Origin: Candidatus Mesenet endosymbiont of Agriotes lineatus
Lineage (GTDB): Bacteria; Pseudomonadota; Alphaproteobacteria; Rickettsiales; Anaplasmataceae
Direction of reading: 5' to 3'
NCBI RefSeq assembly: GCF_964019585.1
Contig: NZ_OZ026454.1
Span: forward strand, 434,001 to 498,000
DNA: 64,000 nucleotides
A model generated the notes under the pieces. It was not told the DNA's origin and searched no databases. It saw nothing but the letters and a program-made list of their open reading frames with translations. Shown one piece after another: positions 10,248 through 19,742 of the stretch (positions are counted from its first letter, which is position 1; every line of letters begins with the position of its first letter). Position numbers and translations under genes: made by a program.

Positions 10248-10321
10248 TGGGACAGGTGCGATTCGAACGCACGACCCCCAGATTAGGAATCTAGTGCTCT
10301 ATCCTACTGAGCTACTGCCCC
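10248..10321 (-). tRNA. tRNA-Arg(CCT)
   Basis: On the minus strand a 74-nt cloverleaf folds completely: 7-bp acceptor (GGGGCAG with CTGTCCC), D-stem GCTC/GAGC, anticodon stem CTAGA/TCTGG with loop TTCCTAA (anticodon CCT), and T-arm GTGCG-TTCGAAT-CGCAC. The discriminator is A and CCA is not encoded. It reads AGG codons. It lies between the MlaC-like gene and an ankyrin gene. Confidence 0.97.
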
Positions 10322-10511
10322 CGTTAAAAGATAACAATCAAGTATAACTTCGGCAATATAAATCGCCTCTAAAAATAGGAAAAAGATAAAAATGATAAAA
10401 AGTTTAAAAACTCAAGCTTCATATAGGAAAGGAAAATCTAATACTGAAATTTGTTAGTATTGTTCAGCAAAGTTCTTTGAACTAATGAAGTACTTCTGAT
10501 TCAAGGTAAAA

Positions 10512-12521
10512 TCATACTATATGTCGGTATTTTCTTAGAGGTTCTTCTACTTCAATTTCAGTTAATGATCCTTTTAGATTATCAAATAATTCATCGACTT
10601 CTCTTTTACGTTTTTTAAAATGAATATCTGCAAATTGTCTAGCCTCTGTATTAATAGATTTACATACTACACTGAGGTTCAATGCATCATTACTACCCTT
10701 AGTAAAGCCATAGTCTTGTATTTCTATTTTTTTATTAAGATCGAAGTTTCCTTTTTCCCACAATACCAGTCTTAATAATTCAGCCAAAGCACCGGTTCTA
10801 AATGCGTTTTTTTTATGTTCTAGTGAACAGCACTGGCACAAACGCTTCATAAAAATTAATAGCCCTCTACGTACTAAAGATAATGTCTCATCAGAACTAA
10901 AGCCTTTACTCATGTCTTTGAATTCTTTAATTAGTGCTTGCTGCTTGATTTCATCCATAATGTACCCCAAAACAACTTCTGCATTTTCTTTTTTATCTCT
11001 GCTCTTATTTATCTCTATTAACTTACCTAAGCATGACATTGCTGCAATTTTGTTGAATGTTACTAGATAATCTCTAAGATTATTATTTATCAGATTTTTT
11101 ATGTTTTGACTTTCTCTACTTATATCAACACCACAGAATAGAAATAGAAAGAAAGTTTCTGTCTGATTGTACACAGCGTAGTGGAAAGCCGTTGTATTAA
11201 GGTTATCTCTAATATTAACATCTGCACCATGCTCTAAAAGCAACTCTACCATTTTTTGATCACCTGGACGTCTCATTACAATATTCAAAGCCGTTACTCT
11301 AAAATCATCTTTAGCATTAACATTTGCTCCATGTTTTAAAAGCAATTCCATTATTTTCTCATTTCTATTTATAGCAGCATAGTGCAAAGCTGTCGTATTG
11401 GTATTATCTACAATATCAACATCTGCATTATTTACTAAAAGTGATTTTACTATTTCTTCATGTCCGAGTTGAGCAGCACAGTGGAAAGCTGTTTGTCCAT
11501 CATAACGCCTCTTAATATTCACCTTTGCACCAGCATTTAAAAGTAACTTTGTTGTTACTCTACGTCCATACTCAGCAGCAAGATATAGAGCTGTTTTCTT
11601 GTCAAGATCTTGAGCATTAATATCTGCACCGTATTTTAAAAGTAACTTCACTATTTCTGTACGTTTATTACCCCCATACAGAATGGTAAAGTGCAAAGCT
11701 GTTGTATTGTTTTTATCTAAAATATTGACATTTGCATAATTCTCTAGTAGTAATTTTACTATCTCTACATACCCATGCTCAGCAGCAAAGTGCAAAGCTG
11801 TTCTTTTATAATGATCCAGCACATTAACATCTGCACCATGCTCTAAAAGCAGCTTTACTATTTCTTTGTGTCCACTTATAGTAGCAAAGTGCAAAGCTGT
11901 TTGATAAAAATTAGTTCTATCAAAAGCTGCCGCTTTAAAATTAGCTAGAGCATTAACATCTGTACCATGCTCTAAAAGCAACTTTACTATTTCTTCATTT
12001 TCATGTGTAGCAGCAAAGTGCAAAGCTGTTGTGTTTAGCTTGTCTTTAGCATCAACACCTGCCTTATATTTTAAAAGCAACTCTACTATTTCTTCATTTT
12101 CATGTGTAGCAGCAAAGTGCAAAGCTGTTGTGTTTAGCTTGTCTTTAGCATCAACATTTGCTTTATATTTTAAAAGCAACTCTACCATTTCTTCATCTCC
12201 ATATAAAACAGCAAGATGCAAAACTGTTGTGTTGAAGAAACTATCTGGGATATTGGCATTTGCACTATGGTTTAAAAGCAGTTCTACTGCCCTTTCATTG
12301 CCATATAAAGCCGCAAAGTGCAAGGCTGTTACTCTGCTATTACCTATTCCATAGCTCAAAACTAGCTCTGCTATTTTTTTTCCATGTGTAGCAGCAAGGA
12401 ACCTAGATGCATCATGCTGGATCTGAGTATTTGGATCTGTTCCCTCATTTAATAAAGATTCTACTTTCCCTATATCTCCATTTTTAATTGCATTAATTAG
12501 CTGCTCATGATGTGTCAACAT
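10512..12521 (-). CDS. Large ankyrin-repeat protein
   Basis: The 669-residue protein carries about a dozen ankyrin repeats (roughly residues 1-440), with consensus such as TALHFAAEHGYVEIVKLLLE and GADVN. A C-terminal region of about 190 residues (from near 475) is not ankyrin and is unrecognised; it is helical and Lys-rich with a KKRKRE basic patch near 640. No signal peptide or membrane segment is seen. Ankyrin proteins in Wolbachia are often proposed type IV secretion effectors; that is inference here. The ATG follows a GGGGGG Shine-Dalgarno at 12526-12531. Internal 99-bp tandem duplication is annotated separately. Confidence 0.93.
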   Translation of the reverse strand: MLTHHEQLINAIKNGDIGKVESLLNEGTDPNTQIQHDASRFLAATHGKKIAELVLSYGIGNSRVTALHFAALYGNERAVELLLNHSANANIPDSFFNTTVLHLAVLYGDEEMVELLLKYKANVDAKDKLNTTALHFAATHENEEIVELLLKYKAGVDAKDKLNTTALHFAATHENEEIVKLLLEHGTDVNALANFKAAAFDRTNFYQTALHFATISGHKEIVKLLLEHGADVNVLDHYKRTALHFAAEHGYVEIVKLLLENYANVNILDKNNTTALHFTILYGGNKRTEIVKLLLKYGADINAQDLDKKTALYLAAEYGRRVTTKLLLNAGAKVNIKRRYDGQTAFHCAAQLGHEEIVKSLLVNNADVDIVDNTNTTALHYAAINRNEKIMELLLKHGANVNAKDDFRVTALNIVMRRPGDQKMVELLLEHGADVNIRDNLNTTAFHYAVYNQTETFFLFLFCGVDISRESQNIKNLINNNLRDYLVTFNKIAAMSCLGKLIEINKSRDKKENAEVVLGYIMDEIKQQALIKEFKDMSKGFSSDETLSLVRRGLLIFMKRLCQCCSLEHKKNAFRTGALAELLRLVLWEKGNFDLNKKIEIQDYGFTKGSNDALNLSVVCKSINTEARQFADIHFKKRKREVDELFDNLKGSLTEIEVEEPLRKYRHIV
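11971..12168 (-). repeat. Near-identical 99-bp tandem duplication inside the ankyrin gene
   Basis: Two consecutive 99-bp units (11971-12069 and 12070-12168) each encode three 33-residue steps of the solenoid around NTTALHFAATHENEEIV. They are nearly identical in DNA, including the antisense string from AGCAGCAAAG to the TTTAGCTTGTC junction. Other repeats in the gene differ far more, so this pair is probably a recent unequal exchange or slippage event. Confidence 0.85.
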
Positions 12522-12553
12522 GCTTCCCCCCTATATGACTTGTAATTCTATAA

Positions 12554-13635
12554 CTAGAAAACAGCTTCCTCTTCTAAAAGTTGACTGCTACTATTAATTA
12601 CAATGGAATTATCATTTGATATATAATCCCTAATTTTTTTCTCTATATCATCTGCAGTACTTTGATTTTGCTTTAAATAATTTTTTACATTTTCTCTTCC
12701 TTGCCCAAGGCGTATATTATTATAAGAGTAATAAGAACCAGATTTTTCAATGAAACCAAACTTTACTCCCATATCTATTATTTCTCCTAGTTTTGATATA
12801 CCTTCATTATACATTATATCAAAATCAGCCTGCCTAAACGGAGGAGCTACTTTGTTTTAACTACTTTAACTTTAGTTTGATTGCCAATTATAACATCCTT
12901 ATCTTTAATGGAATTAACCTTACGTATGTCAAGCCTAATTGAAGTATAAAATTTTAGTGCATTCCCACCTGTTGTTGTTTCAGGATTGCCATATACTACA
13001 CCTATTTTCATGCGAATTTGATTTATAAACAGAAGTATACAATTTGCCTTTGATACAGCAGAAGTTAGCTTGCGCAAACCATGACTTAAAAGTCTAGCTT
13101 GCAGACCCATATGCTGATCTCCCATATCTCCTTCAATTTCAGCTCTAGGTGTTAAGGCAGCAACTGAGTCAACAACTATTACATCAACTGCACCAGAACA
13201 AACTAAATATTCAACTATATGTAATGCTTGCTCTCCTGTATCTGGTTGAGAAATAACTAAGTCATCAGTTTTTACACCTAATTTGCCAGTATACAGTACA
13301 TCGAGCGCATGTTCTGCATCAATAAACGCACAAGCGCCACCTTTTTTTTGTGCTTCTGCAATTACATGTAGAGCTAAAGTAGTTTTCCCAGAGCTTTCTG
13401 GGCCAAAAATTTCAACAATACGCCCTTTTGGTAGGCCACCAACGCCAAGTGCAGTATCAAGAGCAATAGAACCAGTAGATACAGTATCAATTTTCTCTAC
13501 AGGATTTTGTTTTAATTTCATGATGGCGCCTTTGCCAAAGGTTCTTTCGATCTGACTTATTGCACTGTCAAGTGCTTTCTGTTTTTCTAAATTGATACCA
13601 TTTTTGTTTATTTGTTTATCTACTGCTTCTACCAT
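12554..13635 (-). pseudogene. recA: recA, interrupted by a -1 frameshift
   Basis: RecA is the strand-exchange ATPase of homologous recombination. Codons 1-262 are a normal RecA core: Walker A GPESSGKT at 78-85, [10 protein letters not shown], and loop L2 before [10 protein letters not shown]. After KVVKTK the frame hits TAG (12847-12849). Removing one base of frame lag restores the expected [12 protein letters not shown] and continues into the 86-residue C-terminal piece ([18 protein letters not shown]). One base appears to be missing in an A-rich run (AAAACAAAG) at about 12850-12858. The truncated product would lack the end of the core and the C-terminal domain. Sequencing error and true inactivation cannot be separated here. 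Confidence 0.9.
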
Positions 13636-13709
13636 GATTTTCTTTTTAGAATTAAAGATTAATTATAATTTAATTACTAAAAGCTGCAAATACATTATAA
13701 GTAAAAATT

Positions 13710-14912
13710 TTAAGAAATAGATTCCTGTACGTTAAATTTCTCTATGCAAGCTCTAGGTAACTCACAAAGTATTAGCAATTTGGCTACATTTTGGCCTAAA
13801 AAATTAGGATCCTCTTTATTTTCACTATTATTTTTACAATCTTCTTTTTCAGATTCATTTACCTTATCATAGTCATCTTTAGACTCTATTCTATTGCCTT
13901 TCACTGTTTTCTTATCTTCTTTATTGAGATACTTATAAATACCAAATGTACTAAATCCAATTGCTGCAGCTATGCATAAGAATGTACCAAGATGCAATGG
14001 AAAAGATGTTTTATTTAAATAACCCATACCTAAACGGTCAAAATCATTACTCTGCAAGAGTGCTTGCACTTCAAATATAAATGCAACAAAGACTAATGCT
14101 ACTGAGATTGAAGCTAAAATTGGAACTGAACGCCTATGTATTTTACTGTAACTACAATCAATACATGAATTATCTAAAACATTATTTTCTATTTTCTTAA
14201 AAACTAAATTAACTGTGCTTTCTACGGTTTTTGCATTGTTCAACTTATGTACACCAAGTCCTAAGAATGCTGTGCCAACAAGTGCAAATACAATAGCTAT
14301 ACTAAAATGTATAGGAAGAAAAGTTATAATATTTGCACCTGCAGGTAAACCTACATCTTTTAAGAAGGGTAGGGTAGATATTCCTGCCGTATGTAGCATC
14401 AATGCACTTGCGATACTGAATAGTAAAATTGATAAGGTAAATGCTATAGGGACATAGATTTTATTTCGGTTTAATTGAGCATCTTTAATCCAATCTAATA
14501 AGAACATCCGTGACATGAAATATGCAATTGAAACTAATGATATTCCTGTAGGTGGAGCAAAGTTAGTATTTTGATTTTCTTTAATATATTTTTGCTCTTT
14601 ATAATATTGATAACTAGATTTGCACCCTAGTTCAAAATCTTCTTTATCTTTATCTTTTAATATTTCCTTATATCGGTTTGTACACTCTTTTATTAATGCT
14701 ATTTCTCCATCGTATTCTTCTATACTAACACTTACATTATGATACTGACTTCTGTACTTGTAATAGAGGTAAATTGTGCACATTTCAAATTTTATGCGCT
14801 CTTCTAAACCATCCTCAGCATGTTGATCAAAATAGTTATTACCGATTTTTTTTAAATGTTCTTTTAAAGATTTTAAATTATTTGCTTCTATATTGCAGTT
14901 ACATTTTATCAT
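13710..14912 (-). CDS. Hypothetical multi-pass membrane protein
   Basis: I do not recognise this 400-residue protein. Residues 1-115 are a soluble, Lys/Tyr-rich region starting MIKCNCNIEANNLKS. About five to six hydrophobic helices follow (near 120-140, 150-172, 200-225, 262-282, 305-325), then a charged Lys/Asp/Asn-rich segment around 330-370 and a short conserved-looking tail. It sits upstream of recA on the same strand, 75 bases away. The start ATG has a weak GGGG at 14925-14928, 12 bases upstream. Function unknown. Confidence 0.75.
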   Translation of the reverse strand: MIKCNCNIEANNLKSLKEHLKKIGNNYFDQHAEDGLEERIKFEMCTIYLYYKYRSQYHNVSVSIEEYDGEIALIKECTNRYKEILKDKDKEDFELGCKSSYQYYKEQKYIKENQNTNFAPPTGISLVSIAYFMSRMFLLDWIKDAQLNRNKIYVPIAFTLSILLFSIASALMLHTAGISTLPFLKDVGLPAGANIITFLPIHFSIAIVFALVGTAFLGLGVHKLNNAKTVESTVNLVFKKIENNVLDNSCIDCSYSKIHRRSVPILASISVALVFVAFIFEVQALLQSNDFDRLGMGYLNKTSFPLHLGTFLCIAAAIGFSTFGIYKYLNKEDKKTVKGNRIESKDDYDKVNESEKEDCKNNSENKEDPNFLGQNVAKLLILCELPRACIEKFNVQESIS

Positions 14913-15099
14913 TTTCTTTATATTCCCCTATAATACTTAATTATTACATATTTGATAAAAAATGCAATTTTAACAGTATAAAGTGATTGCTCATCAAGAT
15001 TAAAGCATAATCTAAGTCGGTATGCATAGAAAATTTGATATGTAGAATTATAATTCTGCTGGAAATAGCTATGGACAATTACAAAAGATTTTTCGGTTT

Positions 15100-15115
15100 A
15101 GTAAAGTACTTTACT
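15100..15115. promoter_or_regulatory. Perfect 16-nt palindrome AGTAAAGTACTTTACT
   Basis: This perfect dyad lies in the spacer between the group II intron remnant and the start of the membrane-protein gene that ends at 14912, about 190 bases upstream of its ATG. It could be an operator for a dimeric regulator or a chance event in AT-rich DNA. Confidence 0.3.
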
Positions 15116-15179
15116 TAGAGCTTTATAAATTATGGAATATAAGGTAAAAGGTACATGTTTTATTTTCTATAATATTTTA

Positions 15180-17391
15180 TATGCTCATTTTAATATATAC
15201 TATCCGCCTCATAGTTATCTAAGTGAGGAAAGTCACCTCTCCTCATGCATATTCCTATGTACATGATCATGACAATGCCCATGAAATAAGGTTAGGTTTT
15301 TTATGTTGTCATTATTCCTATTTTTATCCTGATGATGCACTTCTGTGACGTCATCGGATTTAAAATATAATTGACAATAATCACTTTTGCATTTTCAGCA
15401 GTTTTATTACTCGTATAGGTTTGTCTAGCACTTTACTTAAACGACTACTCCAGCATATCCAGTCTCCATCGTACGGAGATTTGGTTCCAGCCACTTTGAT
15501 ATGCCGTTTAATAGCATGTGTTTGATAAGATGCTTTCCATTACTTGTCATAAACCTCCAATTATCGTTTTTATACCTTTTAAAGTATTTTCTTTTTGTCT
15601 AGTATTTTCCTTTATTTGGATGTTTATGTATTGCCCACTTCCAAAGTTTCTCAAACATGGCATTATCCATTGAACTAAAGATTTTGCGTGATACTGCCGA
15701 AGTGTAATACCGACTCCACCCTCTAATAATTGGGTTAAGGTCTCTTATTACTTCTCTTTGCGGTGCTCCACGCATTTCTCCAAGCTTACGTTTAATAACC
15801 AGATTGTGTTGTTTGATGACTTGGTTTAATTAGTAACTTGTATGCTCTTTTATCCCGTTTTACTGTATATTGTCGTATTGTAAATCCAAGAAAATCAAAA
15901 CCTGATTTTTCGTTCCTAAGAGGATTCAATGAATGGGAAATTCGTGTCTTTGATGACTTTAATTCTAATCTAATAGTTTTTAACCATTCCCTAATTAGAA
16001 TTTCTGCCTTAAGCACAATTTGCTTACTTTCATGGAATACTACAAAATCATCGCCATAAGTAATTATGCTGAGTGACCTTCCTGCCTCTTCTCTACCTGT
16101 TCTGCCAAGTTTTTCTTTTCTATAGCTCCTTATCTCATCTACCATTGTTTCTTTTAAATAGTTTTCTAAACCATGTAGAGCAATACAAGCGAGTAAAGGA
16201 GAGATTGTTCCTCCTTGGATTGTACCACTGCAGTTGGTTTAAATATTCCATTCTCCATGATACCTGCTTTTAACCATCCTCTTATTACTTTTGTTAATGT
16301 TGATGTGGTATTGAGCTTTTCAAGCAGTTTATTATGGTTAATATTGTCAGAGCATCCAGATATATCAGCATCTAAAATAAATGTTGTCTTTCGACTCAAT
16401 GCTTTAAATATAGTTTCAATGGCATCGTGACAAGATCTACCAGGCCTAAAACCATGGCTCAAATTTCGCTTCCCATCCCGGTTCTAGAGCCATCTTAACA
16501 AGCGATTGCTTTGCTCGACACGATATAATGGGTATGCCAAGCGGGCGTTTCTCAGTTTTTTCGAATTTTGGAACCCAAACACGTCTTGATGGTTTTGCTT
16601 TCTCTCTGATATCTAAAGAACTTGCTAATTGCATTCTTTCTTTTTGATTGAGATTAGCCTTTCCATCAATACCTGCGGTTCTCTTTCCTCCATTATCCTG
16701 CTCCTAACAGCTTACACTTGTTGATTTTAGTAATAATCTCTGAAGTTTATGCATCTTCTTGATATCATTACATTTAGAAGCTCGGTAAATTCGTTTTTGC
16801 AACTTGAATGAAGATTTCTCCATCTTACGCAAAATTCCATTCATACCTGACATTTTGTTGGTTCATAACATATTCACTACTATTCACAACTTTACCCTCC
16901 AGATTATAGTGTCCACGTCAGCATATCCTAAGCATTACCTTAGGCATTAGCTTTTTAGACAATCCTTCCACATAAAAGCTTATGGCTAGCTACCTACTTA
17001 TATTTAAATAAATATAAGAACTTCCATGTGGTTACTCCGTTTCGTATTACCGTTTCTCGTTGTACTTAGGTTCCTACTATCTGCCGGAAGTTTAAGAACA
17101 TCAAATCAGGCATGCACTATCCTGATTCCTCATTAACTTCTCATCTTTTGGTCTATGCGTAATCAACCCTTTTAGCATATTCCTTGTAACGACGGTTCCA
17201 ACATAGGTTTCTTTCGCAACCATACCTAACTCTTCTTGAGAGGATTTATTATAAGGTTTAATATTACTCCTTTTTAGTTCATGCTTGCATCCTAGAAAAT
17301 TGCCAATTTTCTAAAATGTGAACTACGATTTCAATCAGATGTTATTGTGGATGGAATTTAACCATCATGGCTTCATGACATCGGATCGCAC
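15180..17391 (-). mobile_element. Degenerate group II intron
   Basis: On the minus strand the element begins with the group II 5' consensus GTGCG at 17391-17387. It then carries about 520 nt of domain I-type sequence (for example GGAACCTAAGTACAACG and GAAACGGAGTAACCAC) and a broken reverse transcriptase/HNH gene. The 3' end is not sharp. Sequence near 15190-15230 may be what remains of domains V-VI, but I cannot form a standard domain V hairpin with a GAAA loop, so the ribozyme is probably dead. Upstream of 17391 the exon looks like a broken paralogue of the gene at 27422. Confidence 0.8.
15210..16865 (-). pseudogene. Group II intron reverse transcriptase/maturase with HNH tail, multiply frameshifted
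   Basis: Fragments in different frames assemble into one intron-encoded protein. The N-terminal KLQRLLLKS region and KRTAGIDGK are at 16640-16865, RT motifs PLGIPIISCRAKQ at 16446-16634, GFRPGRSCHDAIE and DADISGC at 16166-16462, and QGGTISPLLA across a frame break near 16200. The catalytic YGDDF and FDFLGFTIRQY are in the open part 15792-16145. Downstream come QLYFKSDDVTEVHHQDKNR and CHDHVH, an HNH endonuclease signature, near 15230-15350. At least four frameshifts or stops separate the pieces, so no functional protein is made. Confidence 0.88.
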
Positions 17392-17775
17392 TAATTTATC
17401 CTCTACATCACGTATCTTTTTAACATCAATGAGTAAAGAACTTGCCATAGATATGGTTACCATTCTAAAATATTGGTCTAGTATATATTTAAAATTAGAG
17501 TAGGCTTGCTTATCCCTTTCCTGCTGCTGTTCTTTATTTTTTTGTTCTCTATCTTCCTTACATTTTTTCTTGTACCTTTTTTCCTCCTGCTTACGTAAAT
17601 CTTTTTCTTCTTCATTATTCTTTCTTTGTTTTGATATTGCACCAGTTGCCTCTGTAAGAGATTGTTCTGGATCTGCTGAACTACTACTTGCTTTTTGTTG
17701 TTCTTGCCTTTAAAGCTTTCAATTTTTGTTGCTCAAGCTTCTCTTGTGCTTGTTTTTCCTCAACATGGTAGCAAA
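17392..17775 (-). pseudogene. Fragment of a paralogue of the 27422-28675 protein, 5' exon of the group II intron
   Basis: The minus-strand translation contains EKLEQQKLKALKAR, then after a frameshift SSSADPEQSLTEATGAIS, a Lys/Glu-rich coiled stretch and ILDQYFRMVTISMASSLL. This parallels the intact protein at 27422-28675, which has NTEQSSTEATGAI before a charged stretch and VIDQYQS after its membrane helix. The fragment ends exactly where the GTGCG intron boundary begins. The N-terminal half and the 3' exon are not found next to the intron, so the locus is a remnant. Confidence 0.6.
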
Positions 17776-18337
17776 GACAAAAAACTCGGAGCACAAAATT
17801 AAATTTGTGTAAAACTCTACCGAAAATGGCTAAATTTTAGGGTAATATTAATTTTCGAACAATACATAGAGGATTAAAAAAAACCTACGGATATAAAGAA
17901 AGAGATGAAATTTAAAGGAATTGTGGAGATGAATTGATAATACAGAACTATTGCCAAAAATGCCATAAAATCTGGAAAATAAGTAATGAAACGACCTTTG
18001 AAGGAACACTTGGTTTGAGCAATTTGTAACACCAATTTCTTTTGACAATTCCATAAATCCAAAAAAATCAGTGGCTTTATTTCCACCCTGACTTAATCTC
18101 ATTATTGGTTTGCTATCAACAACCTGCTTTTTATGTGTAGTTCGGATTATTATGAGATTGCTATAAATCTTATTACAGAACAGTATGTAAATTATTAGCT
18201 GAAAATTTTTTTAACATACCCTTTATGCTAATATCAATATAGTAACTAAAAAACATTTAATATAAACATGCTATACCAATATAAAAATAAGTTTATTTAA
18301 ATTTTATTTGAGAACTAATTCTGTACAATAGAAACAT
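17776..18337. other. 562-bp stretch with no recognised gene
   Basis: Only a short minus-strand frame (18102-17848, starting MRLSQGGNKATDFFG) is open. It has no recognised domain and poor coding character (Phe/Ile-rich after residue 30). The region may hold eroded mobile or duplicated DNA next to the intron. The last 100 bases are very AT-rich and probably contain the promoter for the tRNA at 18338. Confidence 0.4.
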
Positions 18338-18411
18338 GCGCTTATAGCTCAGTTGGATAGAGCATTACCCTCCGGAGGTAAAGGTCGTGGGTTCAAATCC
18401 CTCTGAGCGCA
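18338..18411 (+). tRNA. tRNA-Arg(CCG)
   Basis: A complete 74-nt cloverleaf: acceptor GCGCTTA/TGAGCGC, D-stem GCTC/GAGC, anticodon stem TTACC/GGTAA with loop CTCCGGA (anticodon CCG), and T-arm GTGGG-TTCAAAT-CCCTC. Discriminator A, no encoded CCA. It reads CGG codons. It ends 8 bases before the convergent end of the next gene. Confidence 0.97.
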
Positions 18412-18419
18412 TTTCTTCT

Positions 18420-19610
18420 TTACTTAAATGAAAATTTAGTGAACGAATGCATACATGAACCTGGTGATAATGATGAGGATAATCCTAAAAACCTTAGATC
18501 ATTGTTACTTGATGATGAAGTTAAATAAGGTAATGTAGATGATGAAAGTGTATTAAGAGATGATGATGGTGGCGTCCATTCTCTTGGAGTGGATGGTGTT
18601 TGCTGCATCATATCATCAGCTGAAGCTAAAAATACAGATTCAGGTGGTTCTTCTTCATTATATAAACTTGGCCACGATTTTACTTTTTTAAGAAAAAATC
18701 GTGATGATATCGACGACTCTAATATTGTACTGACATTCCTACTTGAAAGTGATACTTTAGACTTTGATATTTGCAAAGATCGTATTAAAGAACCTACACC
18801 ACACGATGATGGCTTTGGGGCATCCAATAGTTTTGGTATGATATCTTCAACTAAAGGTAATACTGGATGATCCTTAACCTTTAACGTAGATGAAGGTGAT
18901 ATTGAAGGAAATAAAAATACACCAGATGACGGTGTAGGTGAAGGTAATAACTGTATGTGTTTAGGTGTGTTATAAGATGGTAATAATGATCTTGGACTAG
19001 ATGGTAACTTTAACGCTACGTCATCAGTTAAAGTTGGTAACAATGGAGGTGTATGTATACTAAAAAAACAATGTTCATGTGATCTGAAATGCTTGCTTTT
19101 TTTTAACATTACTTTAGCATTATATAATGAAAAAAGTGTAAATGTTATTACTGTTAACATCAGTGCTATAAGTAGAAACATGTAATTTGTCTGTAATTGT
19201 TTTTCATAATAATATGATGATATATCATCATGTATGTTAAAGTGATATTGAGCCACAGCCCAAAGCTCAATTGCTAACAAACCAATGTGCAGTAGAGTAA
19301 GACTATATAGAATTATTTTATCTTCTAATCTCTCTCTTTTTGTAAGTATTTTTTTACGCCTTTTCAGGATTATATCCTCTTTATGTTTATACTTAGTGTT
19401 AAAAAAAAAATCTTTTGTTATGTAATATTTAGCATAAAAATAAATTAATATGTTAAGTAAATTAATAAATGACAAAATGAGGATCAAATGGGTGTGCTTA
19501 ATTAAGAAATTATGATTGTGAGTTTGATATAGTATTAAATAGAGTATAGGGAAATGGAGTATAAGGAAATAGAGTATAGTAGCTACTTTATAAAACTTAC
19601 TTTTTTTCAT
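18420..19610 (-). CDS. Four-helix membrane protein with long Ser/Pro-rich tail
   Basis: I do not recognise this 396-residue protein. Four hydrophobic helices lie near residues 8-28, 40-60, 98-120 and 143-165, with a very basic loop (KHKEDIILKRRKKILTKRE) between the second and third. The C-terminal ~210 residues are low-complexity and rich in Ser, Pro, Leu and Thr (for example SPTPSSGVF, TPSTPREWTPPSSSLN), probably disordered and possibly a phosphorylation or SH3/WW-type ligand region. No enzymatic motif is visible. It converges on the tRNA-Arg gene. Its composition fits a lineage-specific host-contact protein, but that is inference. Confidence 0.75.
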   Translation of the reverse strand: MKKSKFYKVATILYFLILHFPILYLILYQTHNHNFLIKHTHLILILSFINLLNILIYFYAKYYITKDFFFNTKYKHKEDIILKRRKKILTKRERLEDKIILYSLTLLHIGLLAIELWAVAQYHFNIHDDISSYYYEKQLQTNYMFLLIALMLTVITFTLFSLYNAKVMLKKSKHFRSHEHCFFSIHTPPLLPTLTDDVALKLPSSPRSLLPSYNTPKHIQLLPSPTPSSGVFLFPSISPSSTLKVKDHPVLPLVEDIIPKLLDAPKPSSCGVGSLIRSLQISKSKVSLSSRNVSTILESSISSRFFLKKVKSWPSLYNEEEPPESVFLASADDMMQQTPSTPREWTPPSSSLNTLSSSTLPYLTSSSSNNDLRFLGLSSSLSPGSCMHSFTKFSFK

Positions 19611-19742
19611 AGCATATAACCATCAAATGACAGTAACTCTTATATCTAAACAAGCATAAAATATCAACTATAATTTTAGAGAAGTTATTGAAATGTAAGG
19701 TGTTAGTAATACAATTTACGTTTAACAATTGAGATCAAGGCA

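Noticed and set aside
12850-12860. Programmed frameshift as the explanation for recA
   Set aside because: The site AAAACAAAG lacks a clear stimulatory structure that I can see, and no known recA uses programmed shifting; kept only as a remote option.
17848-18102. 84-residue minus-strand frame MRLSQGG...
   Set aside because: No domain, biased Phe/Ile composition after residue 30, and located in decayed DNA; not called as a gene.
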